A stretch of DNA of 64,000 nucleotides from Microcoleus vaginatus HSN003 (GTDB lineage: Bacteria; Cyanobacteriota; Cyanobacteriia; Cyanobacteriales; Microcoleaceae): positions 1,625,501 through 1,689,500 of the forward strand of contig NZ_CP031705.1 in assembly GCF_022701255.1 (NCBI RefSeq), given 5' to 3'. This document shows positions 1 through 7,974 of this stretch, piece by piece. The notes beneath the pieces were generated by a model. It had not been told where the DNA came from, searched no databases, and saw only the letters and a list, made by a program, of their open reading frames with translations. Position 1 is the first letter of the stretch, and each line of letters opens with the position of its first letter. The position numbers and the translations under genes were made by a program.

Positions 1-469
1 CAAAAAAGGCAACAAATAACAAACCAACGCCACTCAGCAGTAAAGCATAGGGAGTCGAGCGAATTTGTCTCCGAAAAGCTAATCCGTATGCAATTGCCAG
101 CACGCCGTAAAATATGACAATTGTCACTTTCGGAAAACCCCCACGTCCCAGATGAACATGGGTGCGGAAAACTTCATTGAACAGAAAGCAACCTGCAAAC
201 AGTGCCGAATATAAAATAAATCGATTTTCTGGGCGCTCTGGTTGAATAATTCTCAGCAATCCAAAGGTAAAAGTGCACACCATTACCGAGCAATAAAATA
301 ACATTTGAAACGCCAAAAAAAAGAAACCTGCACCCGGATATGTAGCAGAGCAAGGAGGCAAAAATAACCCTTTTACCGAAGAACCAAATAAACTCAGACA
401 CGCCGTCACTAGCCCAACCACCATTAAAGTTAGACTGTTTAAAAACAACACAGTTCTGTAACTTGCCAT
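1..469 (-). CDS. Multi-pass membrane protein, 3' end outside window
   Basis: The reading frame opens with ATG at 469 (MASYRTVLF...) and runs without a stop to the window edge, giving about 156 residues. It shows about four hydrophobic segments: a first one at residues 7-26, one around 48-70, one around 84-97, and more beyond 115. A Cys-rich loop (PPCSATYPG) follows the first segment, and RIIQPERPENRF looks like a cytoplasmic loop. The layout suggests a small integral membrane protein of the DUF998-like kind, but I do not recognise a family with confidence. Another open frame over the same bases (about 174-500) is less hydrophobic and is treated as a shadow. Confidence 0.6.
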   Translation of the reverse strand, partial: MASYRTVLFLNSLTLMVVGLVTACLSLFGSSVKGLFLPPCSATYPGAGFFFLAFQMLFYCSVMVCTFTFGLLRIIQPERPENRFILYSALFAGCFLFNEVFRTHVHLGRGGFPKVTIVIFYGVLAIAYGLAFRRQIRSTPYALLLSGVGLLFVAFF

Positions 470-949
470 AATTTAATACCAATTCTCCAAAATCTTGCAA
501 CAGTTATGAGTTTTTGGTTTGTTTCCTGAAAGACTGTATGCACCCTACAGCTACTGTTGCAAGATTTCTTAGAATTAGTATAACATCGGGATTTTCAATT
601 GCCAACAGCGGTAAGGTACGCACTGTGCACCCTACATAATACCAAATCGGGTTGGGAAACCCCGCCATATAATGCTAATTGCCACAACTGGCAAAAATTG
701 CTTTAACTTAGAATTCCTGAACCGAGATGATGCTGTTTTGGAGTCGATCGATGGCAAGTATACCGAGCGTACTTTCCATAAATTGGCTCCGATAATTTGA
801 GATTCACTTTTGTTGACGGGAGACAATGCTTGATTTTAAATTAATTAACATTAATCCATCGGCGAGATGATAAGTCAATTCATAAATTCATTGCTTGAGT
901 TCATAAAAGTCATAACCCTAATTTCATAAAAGTCATATTTTTCGGCAAT
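470..949. other. Intergenic region with dispersed repeats and a short gene remnant
   Basis: No intact gene is seen. The stretch at 538-640 holds copies of the dispersed GCACCCTACA-type repeat. On the minus strand, 705-800 ends in a short frame whose C-terminus (RLQNSIISVQEF, then stop) closely matches the end of a short frame at 58036-58153 (RLQNSIISLQGF). Both lie downstream of the TTCATAAAAGTCAT repeat block described separately. I read this as a remnant of the promoter and gene region seen at 58-61 kb. It is not likely to encode a functional protein. Confidence 0.5.
873..937 (-). repeat. TTCATAAAAGTCAT direct repeats, copy 1
   Basis: Three degenerate copies of a 14-16 bp unit (TTCATAAAAGTCAT and variants) are spaced by about two helical turns. 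The same block occurs at 58286-58350 and 60820-60858. At 60.8 kb it lies just upstream of an intact SPFH gene. Here only a remnant follows it on the minus strand. Confidence 0.6.
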
Positions 950-1846
950 TTATGCCGTTTCAAGCTGAAGCTGTTGTTTTTTCGTCAAAACCATCGCTGT
1001 GTGTTTTTCGTAATAGGCAGCTTCGTTAATGAATACAGGGAAAACAGTAGATTCTCCTTGATAGGGGAGTGATTCTCCCGTAAATGTGAGAAACATCGGT
1101 TCACCGGGATGTAAGGGTTCATAGTCTTTGAACTGAAGTTGGGGATGGATCACAGCTTGCAGTTCACCTACTGAATTTCTGGGATAGTCTACTGAGCCGA
1201 TCGCCTGATATACAGTTAAATATGATGGTATATGAAGCGGCTTTCCCCGATTTTGTGCATCGAGATAATCCAGAATGGCGTGAACCAGCATTTCGGTTTG
1301 CTGAAGCTGACGGGCGTTAATGACTCCCTGGGCGATGGGCCCAACTTCTACGGTGCAACCGAAAGCAGAGAGCGATCGAAGCATTGGGGCATCCTGACCA
1401 GAATGCTGTCCGAAACAAACTCGCAGTGAGGGTTCGATCTCACTCAAATAAGCTAATAATTGCAAATTGAATGGATGTTTGCTAGATGGTAAAATTGTCA
1501 GCCCCATGTTGGCCGTTGTGCTGTGAAGGTCAACGATTACATCAGCCCCATGTTCGTCTTTCGGACATAGTTGGGCGGAGATTTCCTTAGCACGTCTGTT
1601 CTCGTAACCCATCAAATCGGGGTTAGACAAATCTTCCTCGGCAAAGCAACGGTTCAAATCGCGATCGACATAACGCCGATTGGACTTTACCGCTTGAGGA
1701 TTAGCTAATAGAGTAACCACCTCAAAGCTCGATCGTTTCAGTAAGTCTGGGAATTGTTGAAACTTCTTAATCAGATAAACCCCAGTCAACTCGTTTCCGT
1801 GGGTTCCTCCCACAACTGCCACTCGTCGAATTACTTGCGAAATCAT
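950..1846 (-). CDS. Aspartoacylase (AspA/AstE zinc peptidase family)
   Basis: This 298-residue protein belongs to the succinylglutamate desuccinylase/aspartoacylase family. Family members hydrolyse N-acetyl-aspartate or related N-acyl amino acids in the cytoplasm. The N-terminal GGTHGNE motif supplies zinc ligands His16 and Glu19, VDRDLNR is the substrate-binding arginine segment, and VDLHSTTANMG near residue 105 carries the third zinc ligand. The length is normal for cyanobacterial and animal-type aspartoacylases. The ATG at 1846 directly precedes the conserved first strand, so the start is well supported. The gene is divergent from a LysR-type regulator at 2097, and two palindromes lie in the gap, so control by that regulator is likely. 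The physiological substrate cannot be read from the sequence. Confidence 0.88.
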   Translation of the reverse strand: MISQVIRRVAVVGGTHGNELTGVYLIKKFQQFPDLLKRSSFEVVTLLANPQAVKSNRRYVDRDLNRCFAEEDLSNPDLMGYENRRAKEISAQLCPKDEHGADVIVDLHSTTANMGLTILPSSKHPFNLQLLAYLSEIEPSLRVCFGQHSGQDAPMLRSLSAFGCTVEVGPIAQGVINARQLQQTEMLVHAILDYLDAQNRGKPLHIPSYLTVYQAIGSVDYPRNSVGELQAVIHPQLQFKDYEPLHPGEPMFLTFTGESLPYQGESTVFPVFINEAAYYEKHTAMVLTKKQQLQLETA

Positions 1847-1863
1847 GAATAATCCTCATTAAG

Positions 1864-1981
1864 CAATACTTAAATGGGTATTGCGTCCGAATTTTATAAC
1901 TATTACTTTCAAGATAAAAAAGTTATTGCTATATGTCAAATACTTTTTTTTATATAACAATATACTTAAAAAATATAGTAT
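1864..1981. promoter_or_regulatory. Paired palindromes, candidate LysR-type operators
   Basis: Two 20-bp inverted repeats lie between the divergent aspartoacylase and LysR genes. They are CAATAC-N8-GTATTG at 1864-1883 and ATACT-N10-AGTAT at 1962-1981, about 98 bp centre to centre. LysR regulators typically bind such dyads as T-N11-A boxes in divergent promoters. The match is by eye. The region also includes an A/T-rich tract at 1915-1960. Confidence 0.45.
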
Positions 1982-2096
1982 TTAAGCACCGTTAGAAAAG
2001 AGAATGTAACTGTAGGCCCGTGCTCCAAACCATGATAGTAATCATTCATTCCCAATCGTTCAATTCTCAAATCTAAAATCTAAAATCGTATAACCT

Positions 2097-3002
2097 ATGG
2101 AACTTCGCCATCTTCGTTACTTCATTGCAGTGGCAGACGAACTGAGCTTTAGTCGCGCGGCAAAGCGATTGCACATTGCCCAACCGCCCCTAAGTCAACA
2201 AATTAAAGATTTAGAGGCTGAACTGGGTGTGAAGCTATTCGATCGCAAAAGTCACCCGATTCAGCTAACCCCAGCAGGACAGGCGTTTTTAGAAGAAGCT
2301 CGCGCAACTTTGGTACAGTTAGAACAAGCGGTACATAAAACCCAGCGCATTAATCAGGGTGAATTGGGTTATTTGACGGTGGGTTTTCCCAGTTCGATCG
2401 CGAACGGTATCTTTCCAGAGATGCTGCGAACTTTTCGACAGCGATATCCAGAGGTACAACTGATTTTGCAGGAAGAACACAGTGCTTTCTTAATTCAGAG
2501 GTTGCGCGATCGCCAGACTGATATCATTTTTCTCTATCTCTACCACGATATTTCTGAAGCCAATGATTTAGAAACGATGTCTCTCACGCAAGAACCCCTT
2601 GTCGTCGTTTTACCCAAAAACCATCCGCTTACAGCCCAATCCAAAATTTCGCTTTCCGACCTAAAGGATCAAGAATTTGTAATGCCCCTTCATCAGATTG
2701 TGGCTGGCTTATCTGAGGAAATTTACCATGTATGTTCGCAAGCAGGGTTTGTTCCTAAAGTTGCTCAAACAGCCGTCTTTATGGTCACAATTTTGGGATT
2801 AGTCGCAGGCGAAACAGGTATCAGCATTCTGCCATCTCACGTACAGAATCTTCAACGCGAAGGAGTGGTCTATCGTCAGATTCAGGAACAAACGACAACC
2901 ACTCAATTAACTGCTGTTTGGCGGCATAATCATTCGTCCACCATTTTGCAGCAATTCCTCAATATTATTAAAACCCTCTCAATTTATAGCAATCCTAAAT
3001 GA
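2097..3002 (+). CDS. LysR-family transcriptional regulator
   Basis: The 301-residue protein has a canonical LysR architecture. A winged helix-turn-helix occupies residues 1-60 (MELRHLRYFIAVADELSF, then the SRAAKRLHIAQPPLSQQI recognition region), followed by a linker helix and a periplasmic-binding-protein-like effector domain from about residue 90. The N-terminus resembles the BenM/CatM-like group, which often senses aromatic or small organic acids, but the ligand here is unknown. It is divergent from the aspartoacylase gene across a 250-bp gap with candidate operators, which suggests local regulation and autoregulation. The start is the ATG that begins the conserved LRHLRYF segment. Confidence 0.9.
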   Translation: MELRHLRYFIAVADELSFSRAAKRLHIAQPPLSQQIKDLEAELGVKLFDRKSHPIQLTPAGQAFLEEARATLVQLEQAVHKTQRINQGELGYLTVGFPSSIANGIFPEMLRTFRQRYPEVQLILQEEHSAFLIQRLRDRQTDIIFLYLYHDISEANDLETMSLTQEPLVVVLPKNHPLTAQSKISLSDLKDQEFVMPLHQIVAGLSEEIYHVCSQAGFVPKVAQTAVFMVTILGLVAGETGISILPSHVQNLQREGVVYRQIQEQTTTTQLTAVWRHNHSSTILQQFLNIIKTLSIYSNPK

Positions 3003-3586
3003 TTTGTGAGAAACAGGCATAGGTAAAAAGCTTTGAAAAGTCAAGCAAGTAAGGTGCGTCGCCATCAACAATCTGCAAGTTTTATCCAATATCTCGCAGA
3101 TCCGCACCCTACAGATTAACACCACACAATATAGCTGCTACTGTAGTTCATGAACCTGGAATAGGCTGTATTAACTGTTAGTTGCCGCAATTGGCGAAAG
3201 TAGAAAACAGGTTAAATTTTGTAACTCTCCACGCTTGTCATGTCTGCGCGCCAGCAAAAAGACTGTACCTACTTATGCTTTTATCGCTGTCAAGATAACT
3301 TTGCCAACTTCATGCAGCAACTGTTGGATACTAGCCTGGAAACTCCCCTGGTATAGGGATTACTTGCGAGCTCATGTCCCATCCTACTTGCTTGCTAAAA
3401 TTTTGAATTTGACCTTCACAAGTTCGACAACTAGAACCGCCGACTTTCTGCCAAATTTCTAACTGCGAAGTCAATCCATATTTGCCATTGCTGGATTGCA
3501 TCCACATCGCATCCGCGCGGAGATTCGGACAAAACAGACTCGCGTGGATGTATGGCGATCGACTAATATTTCTGAATAGTGGCTGC
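3003..3586. other. Gene-poor region with decayed coding sequence
   Basis: Positions 3040-3120 hold a dispersed repeat (GGTGCGTCGC ... GCACCCTACA). On the minus strand an open but start-less frame runs from about 3585 to 3345. It includes a Cys-rich segment (SSCRTCEGQI) and ends at a TAG. It resembles the C-terminal zinc region of some toxin-like deaminases only loosely. Plus-strand frames at 3235-3462 and 3482-3715 have no recognisable protein character. I see no intact gene. Confidence 0.4.
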
Positions 3587-3710
3587 CTATTCTTTGTAGG
3601 CTATTATCTCATTTGGGTTGGCTATTGTCGTCAAGATATACTCAACTTGAGCCGGAGTAAGAGTCGGGTTGGCATTCAAAACCAAAGCCGCTACACCCGC
3701 TACGGAGAGT
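3587..3710 (-). pseudogene. Subtilase (peptidase S8) C-terminal remnant
   Basis: On the minus strand the frame SVAGVAALVLNANPTLTPAQ, followed by VEYILTT, is the segment that follows the catalytic serine in subtilisin-family proteases (GTSMATPxVAGVAAL). The catalytic Ser and everything before it are missing. Upstream of the residual S-V-A-G the sequence changes abruptly, at about 3709-3714, into the 3' end of the csx3 gene. The frame ends at a stop near 3589. This is a fragment left by a recombination or insertion event, not a functional protease. Confidence 0.7.
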
Positions 3711-3711
3711 C

Positions 3712-4080
3712 TTAATCGCTTGGTAAACTCAATTTTAATACCTGTCCAACTGATACCTCGTGCTTGTGCGTCGCTACTACCACGGCACCTTCTAATCGCG
3801 GATCGTAACATCCCACCCAAGCCGCAGGATGACATTCGTGTACTAAATACCCGTACAGCCAAATTGCTCCTCTACCTTCAATGACAATTCCTTGACTCAA
3901 TTGAACGTCTTGAGGAAGTTTCAAACCTTGTAAATCATCGGGTGTGATGATACCGTCTTGAGTTGTAATTCGCAAGCGCAAATGTTGGTAAGCTAAACCG
4001 TCTTGAGTTTGATGGGAGATTATTTTTAATTCAATAGGATTCATTGGATGCACAAATGTTGAATGCTGCGATAAAATCAT
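3712..4080 (-). CDS. csx3: Stand-alone Csx3 (cyclic-oligoadenylate ring nuclease family)
   Basis: The predicted protein has 122 residues from the ATG at 4080, or 110 from the ATG at 4044 (MNPIELKIIS). Its core matches the Csx3/Crn3 family: IITPDDLQGLKLP, then GIVIEGRGAIWLYGYLVHEC, then AAWVGCYDPRLEGAVVVATH. The conserved HxxH (LVHECH) and DPR (YDPRLEG) segments are intact; the family uses these for manganese binding and cyclic tetra-adenylate cleavage. Csx3 normally accompanies type III CRISPR-Cas systems, but no cas gene or array is present in the window. It lies 7 bp downstream of the RTX-DUF192 gene and could be translated with it. Family assignment is firm; activity is inferred. Confidence 0.82.
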   Translation of the reverse strand: MILSQHSTFVHPMNPIELKIISHQTQDGLAYQHLRLRITTQDGIITPDDLQGLKLPQDVQLSQGIVIEGRGAIWLYGYLVHECHPAAWVGCYDPRLEGAVVVATHKHEVSVGQVLKLSLPSD

Positions 4081-4087
4081 ATACCTT

Positions 4088-5017
4088 TTAGGGTAAATTG
4101 GGAATCCGATCGCCAACTTTGAGTCCCAATTGGGCCGCCCTTCCGCCTCTGAGTTCAATAACTCCGTCAACGGGAACATCCGGGCCGTAGTTGGGGCAGG
4201 TTTCGCTCAAACACGGCGGTACATTAGGAATTATCGCCTGCACGACGCCTTCCCGCAGAAAAACCATATCGAGCTCAATTAACACGTTTTTCATCCAAAA
4301 ACGCACGTTTCGCGCGGGTTCGATGGGGAAAAACATTCCTCTGTCATCCGGTAATTCTGTGCGAAACATTAAACCTGTCGCTTGTTCTTGGGGAGTTTGC
4401 GCCACTTCCAGTCCGATCGCGCGATCGGCTATAATCGTGTTAACGGAAATTGGCAAAAGCTGACCCCTATCTAGTCCGCCAAACAGCGATATAAAGTTTG
4501 ATTCACTCAGATTAGAATTTCCCGAAACAACTCCTAAATAATTACCAGAGGTTTTGTCTTTCATAATAGTTTGGTTATCGGCAACAGAAAGCTCTAAATC
4601 GCTAAACTTCATGCCATCGGTCAAGACAATTTTATCATTGCCGTTGCCAAAATCTGTAATTATATCGGCTTCCGTAATAGTAGATGCGGCGGAGGTTCTT
4701 TCAATCACAAATAAATCATCCCCCGCGCCTCCTGTTAAGATATCCCCGCCTTCGCCGCCTATTAGCAAATCGTTACCCCGATCGCCAAAAATCCAATCCG
4801 AGTCTTGTCCTCCATAGATTGTATCGCTTCCCTGACCGCCCCACAGCGTATCAGCGCCTTCATTTCCTGCTAGCAAATCATTTTCCCGATCGCCAAAAAC
4901 TCGGTCATTTCCCCCCAAACCTTGAATAGTATCATTACCCGCAAATCCTCTAATCGTGTCGTTGCTGAGAGTTCCCAGGAGAAAATCGAAGCCGAAACTA
5001 CCGTCGATGTTAACCAT
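4088..5017 (-). CDS. RTX calcium-repeat protein fused to a DUF192 domain
   Basis: The likely start is the ATG at 5017 (MVNIDGSFGFDF), 19 bp after the nadE stop. This gives 309 residues; the frame upstream overlaps nadE. The first 110 residues hold roughly nine GGxGxDxhx-type nonapeptides (GNDTIQGLGGNDRVFGD, then GGEGGDILTGGAGDDLF), which bind calcium in RTX proteins. After an intervening region, residues about 205-305 match DUF192 (QEQATGLMFRTELPDDRGMF, then RFWMKN and IELDMVFL). DUF192 proteins are usually separate, secreted or envelope-associated, and of unknown function. The fusion is unusual. No signal peptide is seen; RTX proteins usually carry an uncleaved C-terminal export signal, which cannot be identified here. 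It lies in a probable operon with nadE and csx3. Confidence 0.8.
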   Translation of the reverse strand: MVNIDGSFGFDFLLGTLSNDTIRGFAGNDTIQGLGGNDRVFGDRENDLLAGNEGADTLWGGQGSDTIYGGQDSDWIFGDRGNDLLIGGEGGDILTGGAGDDLFVIERTSAASTITEADIITDFGNGNDKIVLTDGMKFSDLELSVADNQTIMKDKTSGNYLGVVSGNSNLSESNFISLFGGLDRGQLLPISVNTIIADRAIGLEVAQTPQEQATGLMFRTELPDDRGMFFPIEPARNVRFWMKNVLIELDMVFLREGVVQAIIPNVPPCLSETCPNYGPDVPVDGVIELRGGRAAQLGLKVGDRIPNLP

Positions 5018-5036
5018 TTTGCGTTTAATGATGCGT

Positions 5037-6773
5037 TTAATAGAAGGAAGATTTGGCGATCGGCATCCGCCAACCAGTACCAAAAGCTCGATCGCTAATT
5101 TTCAAACCCGGGGCTGCTTGCCGCCGTTTAAACTCCGCTTGCCTGACTAATTTTACTACACGTTTAACCACCGCTTCATCATGTCCGGCCGCCACAATTT
5201 GTTGGGCAGATTCGTGATATGCGATCAACCGCTGCAAGATGTCATCTAAAACATCGTAATCCGGCAAAGAATCTTGGTCAATTTGGCCAGGCTTCAGTTC
5301 AGCACTCGGCGGTTTAGTAATAATATTAACCGGAATAATTTCCTTTTCCAGGGGCTGATCCGGGGGCGTCGCCCCTACATATCCGCCAGAATTCAGCCAC
5401 CGACAAAGCGAATAAACGCGAGTTTTCGGCACATCAGCAATCACCGCCAATCCCCCATTCATATCGCCGTAGAGAGTGCAGTAACCAACCGACATTTCCG
5501 ACTTATTGCCCGTCGAAAGCAGCAAATGTCCGAACTTATTAGAAATCGCCATCAACAAATTGCCTCGAATCCGGGATTGAATATTTTCCTCAGCAATCCC
5601 GAAAGTTGTATTGACAAACAAATCGGCGAGAGTGCGATCGTAAGTTTTCATCAAATCGCCGATCGGCAATAGTTCGATCGCAACGCCCAGATTTCGGGCT
5701 AATTCCAAAGCATCATTAACCGAATGATCCGAACTGTAAGGAGAAGGCATCAACACCCCTAGAACATTTTCGGGCCCGATCGCGCAACTGGCGATCGCCG
5801 CCACCAAAGCCGAATCTATCCCGCCACTCAAACCGAGTACAACCTTAGAAAAACCGCACTTGCGAACATAATCTCGTACTCCCAAAACCAAAGCAGCCCA
5901 AATTTCTGCATCTCCTTCTGCCGGATGAAAACTTAAATCTGTTGTGGATCGGGCATCTTGCCCGATCCCGCCGCTGCCAACTAAATCTTGTTTAGCGGCG
6001 TCATATTCCAGCACCGCAAAATCCGTTTCAAAAGAAGCTAATACCTCAATCAAATCACCCTTTCTATTCACAGCAAAACTGCTGCCGTCAAAAATAATAT
6101 CGTCATTTCCCCCTAGCTGATTAGCGTAAATAATCGGTATCCCGCAGCGGATGACACTGTGCTGCAACATAGCCGATCGCACTTTCCGCTTTCCCGCAGA
6201 ATAAGGCGATGCCGACAAATTCAGCACTAAATCTACACCCAATTTTGCCAAATCGGAAACAGGATCGCCTGCGTAGCTGCGTTTACCCCAAAATTCCTCA
6301 TTGTTCCACAAATCTTCACAAATTGTCACGCCGATTTTGAGTTCGCCAATAGAAAAGTAATTGCTGTTTTCGCCCGGTTGAAAATATCTATCTTCATCAA
6401 ATACATCATAAGTAGGCAACAAGCGTTTATGAAAAACTTGTTTGACGGCGCCATTTTGCAACAAAACAGCGCTATTAAACAATGATTTTCCGCCGAGTTT
6501 AACAGCATTAGCATTAGGTAAGGCAGTGCCTACTATGACTGCCAACTCCCGTGGCAAAGCTTGCGCCAGTTGCTGCAACTGTGCACCTGCATCTGCAATG
6601 AAACTCGGATTGATTAACAAATCGCGCGGCGGATAACCAATCAGGGAAAGTTCCGGTGTTAGCAATAAGTTTGCGCCCTCAACCTCAGCTTTTTTCGCTG
6701 CCTCCAGAATTAGGTTGGAGTTGCCAAAGATATCACCGATAGTAGGGTTGAGTTGTGCGATCGCAATTTTCAT
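5037..6773 (-). CDS. nadE: Glutamine-dependent NAD+ synthetase
   Basis: The 578-residue protein catalyses the last step of NAD biosynthesis: amidation of nicotinate adenine dinucleotide using ammonia from glutamine. Residues 1-260 are a nitrilase-type glutaminase domain. Its catalytic triad region is visible as PELSLIGYPPRD (Glu), HKRLLPTYDVFDEDRYF (Lys) and TICEDLWN (Cys). Residues about 290-560 are the ATP-pyrophosphatase synthetase domain with the SGGIDSALVAA P-loop and a TGNKSEMSVGYCT segment. Size and order are typical of bacterial two-domain NadE. It is the fifth gene of the minus-strand NAD cluster, with 87 bp separating it from the chorismate mutase gene. The TTG/ATG ambiguity is small; the ATG at 6773 begins MKIAIAQLNPTIGD, the conserved first strand. 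Confidence 0.95.
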   Translation of the reverse strand: MKIAIAQLNPTIGDIFGNSNLILEAAKKAEVEGANLLLTPELSLIGYPPRDLLINPSFIADAGAQLQQLAQALPRELAVIVGTALPNANAVKLGGKSLFNSAVLLQNGAVKQVFHKRLLPTYDVFDEDRYFQPGENSNYFSIGELKIGVTICEDLWNNEEFWGKRSYAGDPVSDLAKLGVDLVLNLSASPYSAGKRKVRSAMLQHSVIRCGIPIIYANQLGGNDDIIFDGSSFAVNRKGDLIEVLASFETDFAVLEYDAAKQDLVGSGGIGQDARSTTDLSFHPAEGDAEIWAALVLGVRDYVRKCGFSKVVLGLSGGIDSALVAAIASCAIGPENVLGVLMPSPYSSDHSVNDALELARNLGVAIELLPIGDLMKTYDRTLADLFVNTTFGIAEENIQSRIRGNLLMAISNKFGHLLLSTGNKSEMSVGYCTLYGDMNGGLAVIADVPKTRVYSLCRWLNSGGYVGATPPDQPLEKEIIPVNIITKPPSAELKPGQIDQDSLPDYDVLDDILQRLIAYHESAQQIVAAGHDEAVVKRVVKLVRQAEFKRRQAAPGLKISDRAFGTGWRMPIAKSSFY

Positions 6774-6860
6774 CTCACCAAATCACCTAATAAATATTGC
6801 TAACAGTCCGCCCGCGCGGACTGAACTTCCTATAGTCCTAGATTTGAATGTATGGCCACC

Positions 6861-7163
6861 TTAGTCAGATTTGTAATGTTTCAACTCTTCCTCAATATAG
6901 TAATTTACCAAATCCCGGTAAATATTTTCAACCACATCAGGATTCAAACCCGATTCTTGAGCCCACTTGCGGCGCTGCTGTAACATATCATGAAAGCGAT
7001 CGAACGATCGAACACTAGCTTCACTCGTTTTGAACCTTGCTGCCGCGATGACGTATTGAAATCTCTTGCTCAAAGCCTCGATAACTTCTCGATCGATGAC
7101 ATCAATTTCCTCCCGAACTTCGTTAATATTAGCGCATTCATCAGGGTCTTTCATAGTCTGCAC
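6861..7163 (-). CDS. PchB-like chorismate mutase / isochorismate pyruvate lyase
   Basis: This 100-residue, all-helical AroQ-fold protein resembles PchB of pseudomonads more than the ordinary biosynthetic mutases. Seen features are NINEVREEIDVIDREVIEAL (helix 1), RFQYVIAAARFKTSEASVRS (the loop that in PchB closes over isochorismate), and a C-terminal helix ending in YYIEEELKHYKSD. PchB-type enzymes make salicylate and pyruvate from isochorismate and also have weak chorismate mutase activity. No isochorismate synthase is nearby. It lies between nrtR and nadE in the NAD gene cluster, which is an odd place for it. The lyase activity is inference from sequence. Confidence 0.8.
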   Translation of the reverse strand: MQTMKDPDECANINEVREEIDVIDREVIEALSKRFQYVIAAARFKTSEASVRSFDRFHDMLQQRRKWAQESGLNPDVVENIYRDLVNYYIEEELKHYKSD

Positions 7164-7224
7164 TCCTTAATAGCTTCTATTCTAATGTTACTAAATTGAT
7201 CCCCGAATGTCATCCAAGGAACAG

Positions 7225-7974
7225 CTAGATAAACACCAGCGGCTTATTTTTGAAAGGAGCAAAAGCGGTCGCATCAAAGCGGTACAAACTAGCAGGGCGG
7301 CCCGCCCCGCGTGAAACCTTAACACCGGTATCGCACAAAAAACCCAATTTCAACAATCGAGCTCTAAAATTAGAATAATCAGAAAAATTTTCCCCCAAAA
7401 TAGTTGTATAAAGTTGATACAAATCGCTCAAAGTAAAAAGTTCCGGCAAAACTTCAAAAGCTACCGGGCTGTATTCAAGTTTGTTACGCAGTCGCCGATA
7501 TCCGTATTCGAGAATTTGAGTGTGATCGAAGGCAAGCTTTGGAACTTGTTGCACGGGATACCAAGCAATGCCGCCGACACGGTGCCCGACACCCGCGACT
7601 ACACTCCCAGCAATTAACTCAGCTTCCTCAAAGCGAACCAAAGCAAAATAACTAACCGAAAGATAACGCTCGCCCCTGGTAAATTCCCGAGGATCGCGCC
7701 CTGCTTCTCCGAAAGTATACAATTGCTCCAGATACAAATTTTTTACCCGAATTTTCTCAGACAAAATTCGGTAAGCCGCATTTTCAAGAGACTCTCCCTG
7801 ACGCACCAAAGTACCGGGAAGACTCCAAGAATCGATAAACGGTTCGTCTGGCCGCATTACCAACAGCACCAACAAGCGGTTCTGCACGGTATCGACGGAA
7901 AAAATAACATTATCTACTCCTACTTTAAAGTCAGCTAATGAGCAACCCTCGCTCTTTTTTGTGCCTCGTGCCAT
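7225..7974 (-). CDS. nrtR: NrtR-family Nudix regulator of NAD metabolism
   Basis: The 249-residue protein joins an N-terminal Nudix domain (residues 15-150; RPDEPFIDSWSLPGTLVRQG, then ESLENAAYRILSEKI) to a C-terminal winged-helix domain (residues about 165-245; FTLSDLYQLYTTILGE, then NFRARLLKLGFL). The Nudix box deviates from the catalytic GX5EX7REUXEEXGU pattern; it has AYRILSEKI where REUXEE is expected. That fits NrtR proteins, which sense ADP-ribose rather than hydrolyse it. NrtR represses NAD biosynthesis and salvage genes, which are exactly its neighbours. The gene overlaps nadD by 40 bp. A candidate operator lies upstream of pncB at 10050-10068. Confidence 0.87.
   Translation of the reverse strand: MARGTKKSEGCSLADFKVGVDNVIFSVDTVQNRLLVLLVMRPDEPFIDSWSLPGTLVRQGESLENAAYRILSEKIRVKNLYLEQLYTFGEAGRDPREFTRGERYLSVSYFALVRFEEAELIAGSVVAGVGHRVGGIAWYPVQQVPKLAFDHTQILEYGYRRLRNKLEYSPVAFEVLPELFTLSDLYQLYTTILGENFSDYSNFRARLLKLGFLCDTGVKVSRGAGRPASLYRFDATAFAPFKNKPLVFI

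Noticed and set aside
174..500. 108-codon minus-strand frame
   Set aside because: Another frame, from ATG 469 to the window edge, gives a consistent multi-pass membrane protein, while this one has no consistent pattern.
632..826. 64-codon minus-strand frame
   Set aside because: No ribosome-binding site or family character; the similarity to 58 kb lies in a different frame and looks like a remnant.
3235..3715. Plus-strand frames of 75-77 codons
   Set aside because: Composition is not protein-like, and the opposite strand has recognisable protein remnants.
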